NCBI GenBank assembly: GCA_029747015.1 | Contig: JAKOGI010001335.1 | Coordinates: 124,001-188,000, forward strand | From: Carnegiea gigantea | Taxonomy: Eukaryota; Streptophyta; Magnoliopsida; Caryophyllales; Cactaceae | DNA: 64,000 nt | Reading direction: 5' to 3' | Shown: positions 34,066 to 47,500 of the stretch, piece by piece | Position numbering within the stretch: position 1 is the stretch's first letter | Layout: the number at the start of each line of letters is the position of its first letter | Made by a program: the position numbers and the translations under genes | The notes under the pieces: model-generated | The model's input: only the letters and a program-made list of their open reading frames with translations | Databases searched by the model: none | Told to the model about the DNA's origin: nothing

Positions 34066-37000
34066 TGGAAAGGGGTATGGATAGTGTCTTGAACTTGAAT
34101 ATCACATAGACAGTTGGAAATTTCTTAAATTATATTGCACATAGTTTTTCTAACACTGAAGCTGATGGTGTGACTCATTAGATGAGAAAGGTAAAAATGT
34201 ATTAAGAATGATGGAAACACCAACTGCTATGCTCAAAAATTATGTAAAGAAATTGAAACTGAAGTTATCGAAACTAAGCTTGATTCCGAAGAAAAAGCAA
34301 GAGAGAATGGCAAAGAAAGATTACTAACATAGAGTTATGGGACATGAGATATCTGAAAATTTATATTGTTGAATTTAGTCAATAATATTACAAAATTAGG
34401 CATAATGAGACCAATCTTGGTATGTTTTCTTACAATTACCGTATCCGATCAATTTTATAATCAATGAAAAAATACATTGCATGGCTTGAAAAATCGAATG
34501 TCATTAATACCTTTGTTACGAGAATCTCTTATTTAAGAAAATGGGTTAATGATGAATGTCTTGATTTCCAAAAATAAAAGAAAATGAAGAAATAATTTCT
34601 AGCCTATTGGGATAATCCTCAGTAATAGGAAAATGAACCTGAGAAGAGAAGAAAGAAAAAATTTTATAAGAAAAAGAGTTTTAATAAGCACAAGGGAGAA
34701 AAAATATGCAAAAGAAAGTATTATAATAAGCCAAGCCCTAAGTGACAAAGATTTTTTAGAAAGGTTGCTTGTTGTCATACATGAAAAAATAGCTGTAAGT
34801 ATTGGGCATGCAGAGAAGTAGGTCATTATACAAACGAATCTATAAATATGGAACAACACTAAGCTCATAGAAACATTAGGAAGTTTTGACTACTTCGAGC
34901 TTAATGAAGAAGAAGCATTAGACCTAGCCTTAAAAATAACAAATGAATTGTTGAAATAGTAATGAAAGATGAATATGAAGAAAGCGATTGTGATGACACT
35001 AGTCATACAGCTCAATTAGTATTTGTGATCTTCAAGGAAAAGAATTTATGGTAGATAATGAACATGAATACGTCAAAGGAGATTGAATCATTCCTATAAA
35101 AAAAATCCATCTTTCAATTAAAGAGTATGTTGAATAATGGAAGGAAATTTAGAGATAAAAGACTGTGAATATGATGTGGAAGAAGTTAATCTCATTAATT
35201 AAGAAAACATCCTTAAATATAACAAGGATAGAAAGTATAGGTATATCCATGTTAGAAGTGTCCAAGTTTAAATTACGTCATTACATTATTATGACAAAGA
35301 TATTGGCCCTTATGATTTGCTTTGTGATATTGAGCATACCAAGCTTAATAACCAAATTATCACAGGAATCAAGACCAATTTGTTTAATGGGTCAATAGGA
35401 TTCAATTGCTGATCGGGATATTATGTGAGTCTAAAAGATAAATCCGTTAACAAATTTCTACCCCTTAAGATAAAAGCAGTTGGGATGGATATGAAAAGAG
35501 GAGGTTACCAACTAAGAATATTTTAGAAAATCATCCATAAATTAGATAAAGATTGATAGGTCATGGATATCTATCTTCGCCAATCCCACAAAAATCAAGA
35601 AGAAAAATTTACTAAAAATTGATGAGAATGGTAAAATTGCCATTAAACCCCAATTATTAATAAATATAAGTGCAAGATCAGAATGGGGGGAAGGATTTTC
35701 GACAGCTAAAGAAGAGCTTAAAGAAGATGACATAATTAGTTTAACCAGTAAAATGAGTAGAATGAATTTTGAAACCACAAAACACAGTGTAGATCGAAGT
35801 ATGAGTCTAGAGAGAAAAGTCATTGGGTACAAAACGAGAACTAGTAGTAAGCCAATTTATAAAGATGAATTGGTCAAAAAATATGACTATGGAGATATAC
35901 TATGAAGTCACCAAAACAAATCCTAATAGGATCTATTTCCCAATAAATGTCTTTTTAGAAGAATATAATAAATATGAATTATGTGCCTACATCGATAGTG
36001 GTTGTTCTGTTTATTTTGGAAAAAAAATCTTTATTCCTAGAATTTATATGAAAAAAGCTAAGAATCTTTTACAAGTAAGGATAGATGATAATAGCATAAT
36101 TAACCGTAACAAAGCCATAGAAGGGTTATCCATAAAAATAAAAGGAGTCTAATGCATTATACCAGATCTGTGAGCTACTAGTCAACCCTCTCATGATATG
36201 GCTATTGGAAATAATTTTTCAAAGACTATATTCTGTATGGACATAGACCATAAACCAAATAATATTCACAATAGATGGTCACTCAATTTCTATTGATAAA
36301 TTAAATAAAACTTATACTCATCAAAATATTGAGTTTTACACGCAGCTGGTGTGAAAATAAGGTAATCCTTGCACAACGTCAGATAACACTAGCAATCTCA
36401 CTAATTGAGTTAAATATTAATAAGAAAATTGTTAAACAACAAGAGCAATTATGCAAAGAACTTTAATCTGATAATCCTCTTAAATTTTGGGACTAAGTTA
36501 AAACATTTGCGAAGATTACTTTGTTAAATCCTAATACTATTATCTGAGTTAAATAAATAGTATATACACACCAAGATAGCTAAGAATTTAATAAGCAAAT
36601 CAAAGAATTGCTGGATGAAGGATTAATTGAAAATTAAATGTCCTTGCACCAGTCCCGCTTTCATGATAATATTTTTGTTTTTTTTCCCCCAGTACCATAG
36701 AATAATACAATTATAATGTCCCAGTTGTCACCCGAGGATGCATTGAACATGGAATTATTCTGGGTAAGAACAAGTGCACTTATGCTGAACAAGAAATCGA
36801 GTTTTTAGGTTTAGAAATAAAGGTTGGACAAATCATACTAAAAAAACATATTTCAGAAAAAATAAATAAATTTCCTGAGAAGAATGAAGATAAAAAGAAA
36901 TTAGAAAGGTTTATTGAAAGTCTTACGTATGCTTCAGATTTTATTAAATATTTAGCTAAATTGAGAAAAACATTGTAGTAGAAACTTAAAAAAGAAGTAA

Positions 37001-38390
37001 GTTGGACACGGGCCCCGAGTTATTCAAAGATTAGTCAAAACTTCAAAAAGATATGCAAAAATCTTCCTATTCTTAATTTGCCTAATGAAGAAGATGACAA
37101 TTCTTGAGACAGATGCCAGTAATAAGCACTAAGGTGCAATACTGAAAATCAAAAAAGGAGAAAAACTCTGCAAATATTACTGTGACAGCTTTAATAAAGC
37201 AGAATGCAACCATCGCACGATGAAAAAAGAAATCCTTGCAGTCATAAGGGGATTCAAAAGTTTTTAATCTTTTAGGCCCTAAAACCTTTTCTTATTCGAA
37301 CAGATTACAAAGGAATACTTGATTTTGTGAAAAATAATTTATCAAATATGCAAGCACAATGGCGACTCCTGCACTAGCAATTATGGCTTAACCAGTTTTC
37401 TTTCTCTATTTAACATATACAGAGATTGAAGAATTATCTGGCAGATAGTTTAACTCGTGAATTCACTAATGGTAATTATCAGAGCAGAACTCCTACCAGA
37501 AAAGGAGAAAATGCAAAATAAAATGCCATTATTGCTAGAACGGATTTTTTCTTCTAGTAGAATCCTTACAGATATTTTGGAATTTCATGCAAAAGTAGAT
37601 CACGTTTTGGTTTGCTATCCTCTGCCTATCTGATAATACAGAGATTTATCCTTTTAGAGTTATAAATAAATTACTTAAGGTGTCCTTATAATGTATAAGA
37701 AAAAATAAGTTCTTGTGTTCAAGAAAGATGGTTCAATGACTTGTATGCAGCCTGCATTGACTGTTATCACAATTATTTCTTTGATATTTGGGAGTCATGG
37801 AGTACTAAGATTTTTTTTCCCTGATAGATATGAAGTTAGTGGTGTTAGATTTTTAGCAAATTCAATATCTCCAAATGACTCCATCATAGAGCTTGGGAAT
37901 ATCGAATGATACCTTGCCTCTTAGAAATTCCAGATCTGATGCACCCATTCTTCTCAAAACTAAGTTTCAATAGTAAATGTTTAAATGGATCCATTGAATT
38001 CTTGCATCTCCTAAAGGTCCAACAAAAATTTCCATAAAATAGAAGTCTGTATGTCGAGGCACATTACGTAGTCAGTATCTTGTTCAATTAATTGATCTAC
38101 AAGGTCCCAATGATCAATGACATGAATGGTTTCCAAAACGATAAGAAGTAGTTAAGTGATCCTGCTTTAGTAAGACCCATTGGTTTTTATAATATTTATC
38201 ATCAAATGTGGGCTTTGATTGAGCGAGGAGAAAGTCTAATGCATTATGGGAGTGCTACTTTCATTTATCATAATGAGCTCAGCAAATATATGAAGGTAAA
38301 GAGCTACTTCAGAGCATGTCTTTGATGTTGGAGTTGAAAAATTTCTAGCTTAGGATAATTTCTTTCCTTTCGAAAAATAGGGTCCTTAAC
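34066..38390 (+). pseudogene. Endogenous caulimovirus-like copy A, 3' part
   Basis: The coat reading interrupted at 26864 resumes near 34066. In order: coat C-terminal part with a degenerate knuckle (CREVGHYTNES, about 34800-34850, last Cys lost), movement-protein-like sequence (35160-35560), protease with DSG (about 35997-36020), RT C-terminal part (36720-37010), RNase H-like sequence (about 37080-37480), and the unknown downstream frame (about 37560-38390). The RT active-site segment is absent: sequence jumps across a T/C-rich patch near 36660-36720. Many stops and deletions make it a non-functional fossil, apparently more decayed than copy B. Confidence 0.75.
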
Positions 38391-38399
38391 AGGATGTAC

Positions 38400-39453
38400 G
38401 ATGACGTTATATTTTTACAAGTATGATATGATGATGTATGGTTTATGTACCTATAATTCAATGCCCTACTTTGCCCTCAACATCTTATTCCATGCTTACA
38501 AGGTGTGACACTAATGTCCTATACCATAAAATTATGGTGATACTCATTTATGCTCACTATGAATGTAGTTGTACCTTCTAACACTTCAAACACACCTCGA
38601 CTAGTAGGGGTAGCTAATACGACTCCTACTTTGTAACTCGGTTTTTGGTAAGCAACATTTGCACTCTAGGAACCATAAGATTAAGCTAAGGTTTAGCTAT
38701 CCTTTAAAAAGAAAAAGACTGTTGCCTATTGTTTTTATACTCTTTCTTTTAATCTCCTCAAAATAAGGTGAAAATTTGTTTTGTACCTAAACATCTGTGT
38801 CTCCCCATTGAAAGATTCCAAATGGAAAGGTATACCTAGCCTAGTGTTCAATTGGCTAGCCTAATAACAACTCATATGCACCCATTGATTCTTTCTTGAT
38901 TGCTTTCATGGCCTACTTGTAGACATGTTGGTTATAAGCAGTGCTATCTATCCAAAATAACAACTGTGGCTTTGCATTTCTAGTAGCAATGAGCATGTTA
39001 GATTCATACCACATTAGTAAATGAATAAAAAGCATGTATTCTATAATTTTAGGAGTATTAAACCCTAGATATTCACCACTAACGTTTCTATAATATGGCA
39101 CATTATATATTCTTCTTTTGCTATCTGGAAGTATCTCTTCAAGAGCTTTAACTAAACCCTATTTCCAAGTATTAAATTAGCATGTTAATAATAACACTTA
39201 AGATTCATATACATTATAAATAGTTTAATTAAGCAAAAACTAAATAATACAAACATACCAACTGTCTGTCTGAAACAAATTTTTACTTTGAGAAATCAGT
39301 TCCACCTAAGTTGTTCCTTAAAACTTTGAAAAAGTATGCCTAATTGTCCCTATTCTCCATTTCACAGCCCCATATGCTGGCAAGAAGTATCCATTGCTTG
39401 TATCTGGCCCCATTGTTGTCATAGTATACCTTTGTAAGGACCCTTAAGGAAAC
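38400..39453 (-). pseudogene. MULE (MuDR-like) transposase remnant, C-terminal part
   Basis: On the minus strand, from 39453 down, the sequence reads LKGPYKG, a DDE-domain stretch ending FVSDRQ near 39270, and KGLVKALEEILPDSKRR (after about 39170). A frame at 39101-38913 follows. The end has a SWIM-like sequence (FIVSINEYHHNFMV, then PCKHGIRC, about 38490-38600). This is the order of Mutator-like transposases. Stops occur throughout. The N-terminal half lies at 42613-44570 beyond an inserted element. Confidence 0.75.
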
Positions 39454-39542
39454 TACAGTGGCCTAAACCTAAAATTATGCTAATCACCTTGAATTACCTC
39501 AATCACGATTTAATTAAGTTAGGCAATGTATTTCAATTTAGT

Positions 39543-39546
<4 letters not shown>

Positions 39547-39607
<61 letters not shown>

Positions 39608-39749
39608 CTATTTATGCAATTACAGATTGAATCGATAGAGTGGCCCTAAAATGAGTTCCGTTATGCTCCCGAGTAACTCATTTAAAGTATTAATAAATAC
39701 TTGAATAATAGCTAAATAAAATTAGCCTAATTATTGAATGGGTAATTTT

Positions 39750-39809
<60 letters not shown>

Positions 39810-39876
39810 ACATTTACAACAATGAAGCAATAATAATAAGGCGCACACACACACGCGTATATATATATATATGTGT

Positions 39877-39917
<41 letters not shown>

Positions 39918-40000
39918 ACACACACACATACATATATATATATGTATGTATTATATGTGTATGTATATATGTATGCATGTATGTATGTATGTATGTATAA
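39547..40000. repeat. Cluster of (GT)n, (AT)n and GTAT microsatellites
   Basis: A GT run is at 39547-39594, an AT run at 39752-39807, and mixed CA/GT/AT/GTAT runs at 39840-40000. They generate misleading open frames rich in Thr/His or Tyr/Ile on both strands. Confidence 0.9.
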
Positions 40001-41279
40001 AGAGTGAAAGGAGTAATAAATTGAAAACAAAAATTCTTTCTTCTAAAGTTATCACCCAAATGGTGAAACAAAATTAATCCACAAATCTAGCCAAGAACAT
40101 TAGCCCAAAAATACATATATTAGGTGAAAAAAGAGTTTGTAGATAATTAAAAGGAGAAAAATCTAGATTGTCCCCTGAATTTCCGACCCATAAAAGAATA
40201 CAAGGAATAAAGAAAAATAAAATCCCAAAAAAAATATATCATGAAAACCCCTCATACCCGTAAAGTCCCCCTTACCCATGAAACCCCCGCTCTCTTCCTG
40301 TTCACGCCTGCCCAGGACATACCCCGCCCCTGCTCTGTTTCCATACCACCTCCTAGTTGTGCCACCTCGCTATCGCCAGATGCCGCCAACCATTCCGTCA
40401 TCCGTTCGCCACCATCAGCATCCCCTATTCATCTCTCCTTGTGTACTCAAGTGGGTGAGAATGTAAAGCCCTAACCATCTCTTAATTTGGTTTTTATTCT
40501 TTTATGATTCAATTTTTGTAGCAAATGATGTATTTCACCTTGGTGAGTATTGTTTGTAATTTCCTAGGATTTTTTTATGTTTGGATTGAATTGGAATGCT
40601 TGGAGGTTGATGGTGAGTATTGTGATTTAGAGTTTGTGGTTTGGATGAAGTTTAAGCTTGATTGTGTTGATTTGATAGTGTTCAAGTGAATTCTTGTGAT
40701 AATTGATCGAAAATAATAAGCTACACATATGTATGATGTTGTTGTGCTAGATGTGTTTGTCGTTGCCGTGAGCATAAGTACCAATTCTAGGTTTAGAGAA
40801 GAAGAAGAAAAGGATGAAATATGTTGATTTCGAGAGTTTGAAGTTTATTAAATTAATATGCATATGTGGATTTAGTTCAAATAATGGAATCATGATTAGT
40901 AGGAGAGTAAGCTAATGAAAAGGGCTTGGAGAAGTAAAAGAAAGAATTGAGGATAAACATGGTTGCTTGAAATAGTTAGGGTGCATATTTCTTAATGACA
41001 TTTTGACAATTATTTAGGCATTTAGGTGAGTTGAATACTTTTGAGTTAATTATCGTAATTAAGACATTTGCAAAGCTTAAGTTTTGTAGTTTGGTCAAGT
41101 GTTAAACTAATTGATTGTGAAGGAACTAACGAATATTTGCATGATTGGAACTAGCAAAGAGAAACGAAGTGAGTTCCTCTCGATTTGAACCCAAAACCAA
41201 GCACATGACATCACAAAATCGAGTTACAACTGACTTATCTAAATCATGGCGGTGGCTAATAATGATGTACTGTTGAAGA

Positions 41280-41335
41280 GATAATAATAATGATGATGAT
41301 GATGATGATGATGATGATAATAATAATAATAATCA
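41280..41335. repeat. (ATG/ATA)n trinucleotide microsatellite
   Basis: A run of ATAATA, then GATGAT, then AATAAT units of about 55 bp. Looser AAT-rich sequence continues to about 41480. Confidence 0.85.
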
Positions 41336-42612
41336 CACTAAAAAAGATAATAACCATAATTCTAATAATAATAATATTAATGATAGTGTTGATACCAACA
41401 AGTGCGACAAAAATATTAATATTAATAAGCTTTTAATAATAACCATAATGATTATAATAATAACGTCTACGTTAATAAAAATGAGGCAAGTTATATCATT
41501 ACACTATTATAACATTAATAAAACAAGCGTTAGCAATATCAAAAGAAAGAATAGAAATAAAGTGAAATAGAATCAAGTTAAGTAAATAATAGCAAGTATG
41601 TTGACAATTAACAAGAAGAGCCAAAGGGTATTGAACTACTTATTAAGTCAGAAAATTTAATAAAACTTCTTAACTCGCACTATCTGTAAAATTATATACT
41701 TGGAGAAAAGCAAGGTCACCTCTATTGCTTCAAGCTGTAACGAACATTTTTTATTAAAAATGAGAGAGATTTCAAGAATCAGGTGCGTATATTGCCTGTG
41801 CTTCTCGAAGACTCATATGTTTATCAAATTATACAAAACTGATGTAATGAATCATGTGATGCAATGGTTTATCACCCAAACAAGTGGCCCACATTAGTTA
41901 TCAATTACTAGGGCTTATACCCTTCAGTTTGCTTGTGCGACTGCGGCCCAGGCTTCCCGATCGGCCCTAGAGGTGTGCACTTATCTCAAGATCGCTTCAT
42001 ATGTCAATAGGAGTCCATTTTCAGACAATAACCGGCAAAACAATTGTACTCACACCTTCTTTCTCTCCTATTTTTGAACAAAATGCTTTGAAATATAGGC
42101 GCACAACTAAACTAAATACAAAGTTTATTTTACCGCATAGAGATGTACGTATTAAGCTTAGGCTCATTATTCGAACATTTTTATGTATTCTATTTTTAGG
42201 TAAGAGATCAATGAACAACCCTTCTCCTATCAAGCCAGAAGGTGGTAAAAAGTAGATGAGGGTTGCATGGTTTTGCTAAAGGTTAGCTAGCCAAGAGCTC
42301 ATAGTGATCTATAAGCTAGCACTCCATGAGACATGCTATTTGTATAAACTTTTGGAAAATGTATTTGCTAAATGTATAATAATCCAATGCTAAGTTTGCT
42401 AATTGTATTACAAATTAGACAGGATGTCAAATGTACATTTTATTCCAGTGCTTGGTGATTGTGTGAGTGATATAGTGAAACATGTAGTTCCAGATAGCCT
42501 TGTTTTGTTACGGGACGGTAGTAATGCCTCTAATCGAACGATGTCCACTGCAATTATAAATAATAGGTTATTAAACTGAGATAATCAAGTATTAGGGATT
42601 GAGGGCATTACA

Positions 42613-44570
42613 GAAACAACCATCTACCTTGGTGAATAGTGTACAAGACTACAACTTCTAGTGAACCCCAGTAATCATGAGTGCAAATGACATTAACATT
42701 CTCTTGAAACAACGGGCATCGGTGGGACCTAGAGAGATGCAAGAAGCTATGGTCCTAGGAATTCCCTCTTTAATTTCCTCAATACATTCTAGAAGTCTTG
42801 CATAAGATTCTTCATGCTTACCATTCATCCAACCTTTGAGAAGTTTCTTTGCTCTATCACAAGTGTACCCAGCGACAACAACCCCATGTCTATCTATTAT
42901 TAGCTTCTGCATATTAAGAGTTTTTATAGCATGATTGGCCTCAAATTTTTCAACAATTATTCTGCAATATATGGATGTGAAGTCACCTTGTTCTCCTCTA
43001 TTCTAGGGCACGAGTGGGAACCCTTGAGTCACTTAATTTTTCATGTACCCCTATTTGATAATTTGGAATAGTGCACCCTCCATGTACAAATCCAAACCTT
43101 ACACCCAATTATGTGTACATACCTAACATTATTAGTCCTTTGCAATGCAAATGACTCTTGTATTGAATACTTCCTAGTCACCTTGTTTTGATGATCTTTA
43201 TCCATAAACATGTGCTTCACAGCTATTGGAACTTTACTACTAGTCTCTGGCCCATATATTTCTGTTTTGGTATATTTTGTTCTACACATTTTTAATTGGC
43301 TTTTTTCTTATCATCCTTAGCATCAAAATCAATGTGCCTAGGTATGTTATCCTCTAATTCAGCCATTTAGTAACTCATCTAAGTCACTATTATCATTGTT
43401 GTCATAGTCATTTAAATCCACTAAAAATTTCCCACATTGTTGGTTATTAGGAGGCTCATTCACGTTTTCACCATCAAAGTTAGCATCTTCACCTATGTCG
43501 TGGTAACTTTCATCACCTGTTGTTTATTGCCTTCCCCAAGTTCTCTTATAATCAAAATTAGATGCCGTTGTTTGTTGATTGAGATTTCTAAGATCATATG
43601 CTTCTAGCCCTCCTAAACTAACGTCTATTTTATCTAGGGATGGCATAGTAGGTTGAGATGAAGATCCAAGTTGAGAGGACAGGTATGCAGATAAAACTAT
43701 AGTCGGTTTGGGTGATTCTGATTTTTGGGCAGGAGATTGACAAGGGTAACATGACAAGGTTCAAGGGTGGGGAGTTAAGAAGACTAAGGCTGAGAAGATC
43801 TCGGGTTAGGAGATAAAGAAGATTTAGGAGTAGAAGGTTCAGAAGATTGAGGCTGAGAAGATCCAAGGGCAAGAGGGTGAGAAGATTCATGAGCAGGAGG
43901 TTGAGAATTATTTAATGAAGTTATGATTTTGAAGGCAAATCTGTATTTTGAGGTGGATCTTTTGATTTCTATACTGGTGTGGATTTCTGGATCGATGATT
44001 TTAGACCTTGTGTATTGGGATCCAATTTTCTACCCTTGTTAGGTAAGTTTTGGGGTGGTTTTTTGTGTTTATAATAAGATTGTCACCCTATTTCTTATCT
44101 TGCCCATTGAAAATGATCTCATTTTACTCTTTCATATTAATTGTCTCAAAAGCTTTAGATTCATTCCCATTTTCACTAGTCAAATGAGCTTTTTCTACTA
44201 TAGGGGCATCTCCATTACCTATGAGTTCATCAATTGGAGTTGTTAAGCACAGTTGTAGTTGTTGTATAATAAAGTGGTTTAATATGTTGGGGTACTGAGA
44301 GTTAGCATGTACAGGGGAATCTCACCTATATAATAATCTCAAAGACTAACCAAATTCATCCAATCCTCGTCACACTGCAAGGGCAGCTTCCTTTTTAAAG
44401 CACTTGGCAGCAGAATACACAAACCAAAAATATTTAGGTGATTCCAACCTAGACTTATTACCTTCTAAATATGTATCTTGATAAAGATCAATAATTTGAT
44501 ATCTATCTAAATCTACATTGAAAAGTTCAAACTTACATCTTTCATAATGAATTGCCAATACCATATTCTC
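42613..44570 (-). pseudogene. MULE transposase remnant, N-terminal part
   Basis: Read on the minus strand, the frame 44564-44370 (MVLAIHYERCKFELFNVDL...) resembles the N-terminal region of plant Mutator-like proteins. A Ser/Pro-rich linker follows (43890-43524). The DNA-binding segment covers about 43290-42658, with KVWICTWRVHYSKL and then YTCDRAKKLLKGWMNGKHEE followed by YARLLECIEEI. The reading continues to VDGC at the GAAAC site. Several stops interrupt it. Terminal inverted repeats were not found. Confidence 0.7.
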
Positions 44571-47500
44571 TTCAATTTACAACTTACATACCAGTAATTA
44601 CATTATTATATTCATCATCACAAAAAACCGAATTCTGAAGTTAAAAATCACACAAATTTCTCTAAGTATCGTACTCAACATAAACATTTATCCCAATCAA
44701 CAAATAAGAACTACAATTCAACATAAACAAATCCTAATCTTAACAACAAAAGTTACCTTTTTTTGTTTACATCCAATCCCTAGCTTAATCACCCAAACCA
44801 AGTAATTTACTTCGCCAAATAATTCACCAAATCATCAACTAATTTTTTACTAATTATATCTAATCCTTAGTAAAATGAATATCCCGAACCCTAGCTTAGT
44901 CAACCAAAGAAAAATACCCCCACTTTTATATAAATCAAAATTTATCATGCACTTGTTATTTAATTCACCAAATATTCAACTAATTTTTTAGCAATTGTCC
45001 CTAATCCTAATTAATTTCTGAATTTATGTCATCCCAAACCTTAGTTAGATGTCAAGCCCTAAATATTCTCAGTTTTGCAAAATGAAGCAATATTCTTGAG
45101 TGTTTACCTTATTCAGACTCTTTTGCTTTCCTATGTTCTTGTCCAAATTTATAGATGCTTGCGTGGGGGCCAAAGAACTCGCTTTTTGACGTGAACCCCT
45201 TCCTTCTTTCCACAAGTAAATCAATTGATGTGGTCTTGCCTTCACAAGCTCACATCGTAGCCAAGAAAACCCAAGCACGAAGAATCTTTTTTAGCTAGAA
45301 AAAGGGAGAAACCCTGGAACGAGAGAATATTAAAAGGTTAAACATGAAGGATTAGAGAGGGGCAAGAGACAGAAGTGATATTGAATGCTCTGGGGCCAGC
45401 ACTTGAAGATTGGTGTAGTGGCGGTATTGGGTTTTTTCCCCCTTTAATCTCATTATCAGACCTCTTTTTATCGTATCTATTGCTAGGTTGAAAACCAACT
45501 TATCCAGTGGGATAAAGCGAAAGCACAGTGTTACATTATTTTTTTGAATGGAAATTAAACTTTGACAAATGAAAAGGGCCAAGAAATTCATCCATGAGAG
45601 AAAACCATTGGCCAAATAAATGCATAAAGTTGTAGGAGAAATCGAAAAGGTTGAATAAGATCAATAAACCCATAAGAAGATCCAAAGGAGAAGTACACAA
45701 AGATACTACTTGAAGCATGTGAAAATGCCCATTGCTCAAATAAAGGCTTTGATATTTGATGATGATTCCCCAAATTAATGAGGAGGGGCAACAACCCGAA
45801 ACATTTCGATGAACTAGATTATAACCCGAAACAATGACCAAAACCATGCAAATAAATTTTGTGAATTTTATTTAGGAAAACTAGAATCAACAATATTTAA
45901 AAGAAGATATGTATAGGATAGCCACCACTTGAACTATTCAAATCACCATTCAATGTCATAAAGTCTAAGCATCAAAGATTGAAATGAATGGATGACTCAT
46001 AATCACTGCTCTCCGAAAGAGAAAAAGAAAATGAGATTTTCATAGAGAGATAACAAGCAAAGACTTTTTTATTTCATAATTCAAATATGAAAATAATATA
46101 AGGAATCAAGCCATGATATATAGTGGGTGCTCTCCTCTCAAATCTTTGTACCAATCAAAGGAATTTTAAAGAAAACAACCAATAAAATTCTAGCTAGTTG
46201 TACAATTAAAACAAAGAAAAAGGGGGATCATTAGATAAAGTACAAGGCTGAAATTTGCTGCACTTATACTTGCTTGGTGGTATCCTTCACCACTCTAAAC
46301 AGAGGAATTCAGGGGAGATATTCAAGAGAAATTTGTTGGAGGTGTCCACCAACTTCTCGTAAAAGCTTAACCTCTAAATCACCCATTTGTTGGCCTAATT
46401 AAGTTCATAATTAAAATCATGCATTCCTAGACCTATAACGACCCTTGTCTCGTTTAAGCTTCATAACTCACTTGTTTGTTGAAAAATAAACATCCAGGGT
46501 TATCCATTCATGTGTACTTTGTTGAAATTGGAGCTCATTTGCCCACTGAAACTGAACTGGAAGTTGAAGTAAAAATCCTAACTAAAATTGGAAAAATAAA
46601 TAAGAAGTGGCTTTGGAGGATGATTGCCTAGGCTCCTTATTTTTGACTACTAACTGCCTTACCATCCACCTAAACTTACTTAAACCCTCATTTTAAGGCC
46701 CTAAGCTGGTATAGGCATAGAGGACCTTCCCCTAATGTCCCATTTCCTCGAGTAATTAAGGAAGCTCCTTACTTTGAAACCATTGCATGTTGGAGAACCT
46801 TGGTGCCAATGGCTTGCTGCGCGCCAAAAATTATCTTATCCAAATGACAATAGTCTATATCAACGAATTATCTTACTTAAACGATGATGGTTCCAAAAAT
46901 TATTTTCGTATGTTCTAGAAATTATTACGCCAAACCTCGAAGGGCCCATATGCAAAATTTTCTTCATAAATGTGTGAGATGAGAGAGGCATTAAGGGCTT
47001 TATGCTATTTTTAATGTGTAAAGGTGTTGATATTTTTATTTTTTTGGCAACTTACAAATGTCCTCTGCAACTATAGCATATATTAATTTTTAAACCTGCG
47101 CTGTGTACAGGATATTCTTAAAATAATTTGCTAAACTAATTCATAGAATATCATAAGATATATTATCATATCTTTTGTTATGGAAGTTGTCTGTATGTAT
47201 ATTACACTAGTCCTCAAATAATCATCTTTTTTGAAATACAATAGCAGATCATTTCAACAACAACAACAAAAAAAAGTAGGAAGGTAGCAATTTTAAATTA
47301 AGGATAATAAAGATTGTCTTAAAATATCCTTAGAAATAAGATTGGAAGTTAATTTAAGTAATTAATTTGAAATTTGTTTAAATTGTGATTAAAAAACAAA
47401 AAGAAAATTTGTTTAGTTTAGAAAGACAAAGACTTTATCCTCTATATGATGAATTTTGTTTCCAAAAGTCAAAGTGCCTAAATAGAAACAAACTATACAT

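Larger units (their letters stand above)
39454..42612. mobile_element. 3159-bp insertion flanked by GAAAC duplications, probable solo LTR
   Basis: GAAAC stands at 39449-39453 and again at 42613-42617. Removing the interval plus one copy rejoins the MULE reading across VDGC/FLKGPYKG without loss. The ends are TACAGTGGCC and GGGCATTACA, close to the TG...CA form of LTRs with one changed base, and a 5-bp duplication suits an LTR retrotransposon. It contains no coding domain, only microsatellites (39547-39600, 39752-39807, about 39840-40000, 41280-41335) and a C-rich block at 40240-40470. A long Ty3/gypsy solo LTR is the best explanation; orientation is uncertain. Confidence 0.7.

Noticed and set aside
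40241..40474. Pro/Ser-rich + strand frames in a C-rich block, considered as a possible gene exon
   Set aside because: The block lies inside the probable solo LTR and is more easily explained as its untranslated region. No splice partner or domain was found.
45352..45847. Cluster of three overlapping minus-strand frames
   Set aside because: Hydrophobic, overlapping and without recognisable motifs. No start context or neighbouring signal supports a gene.
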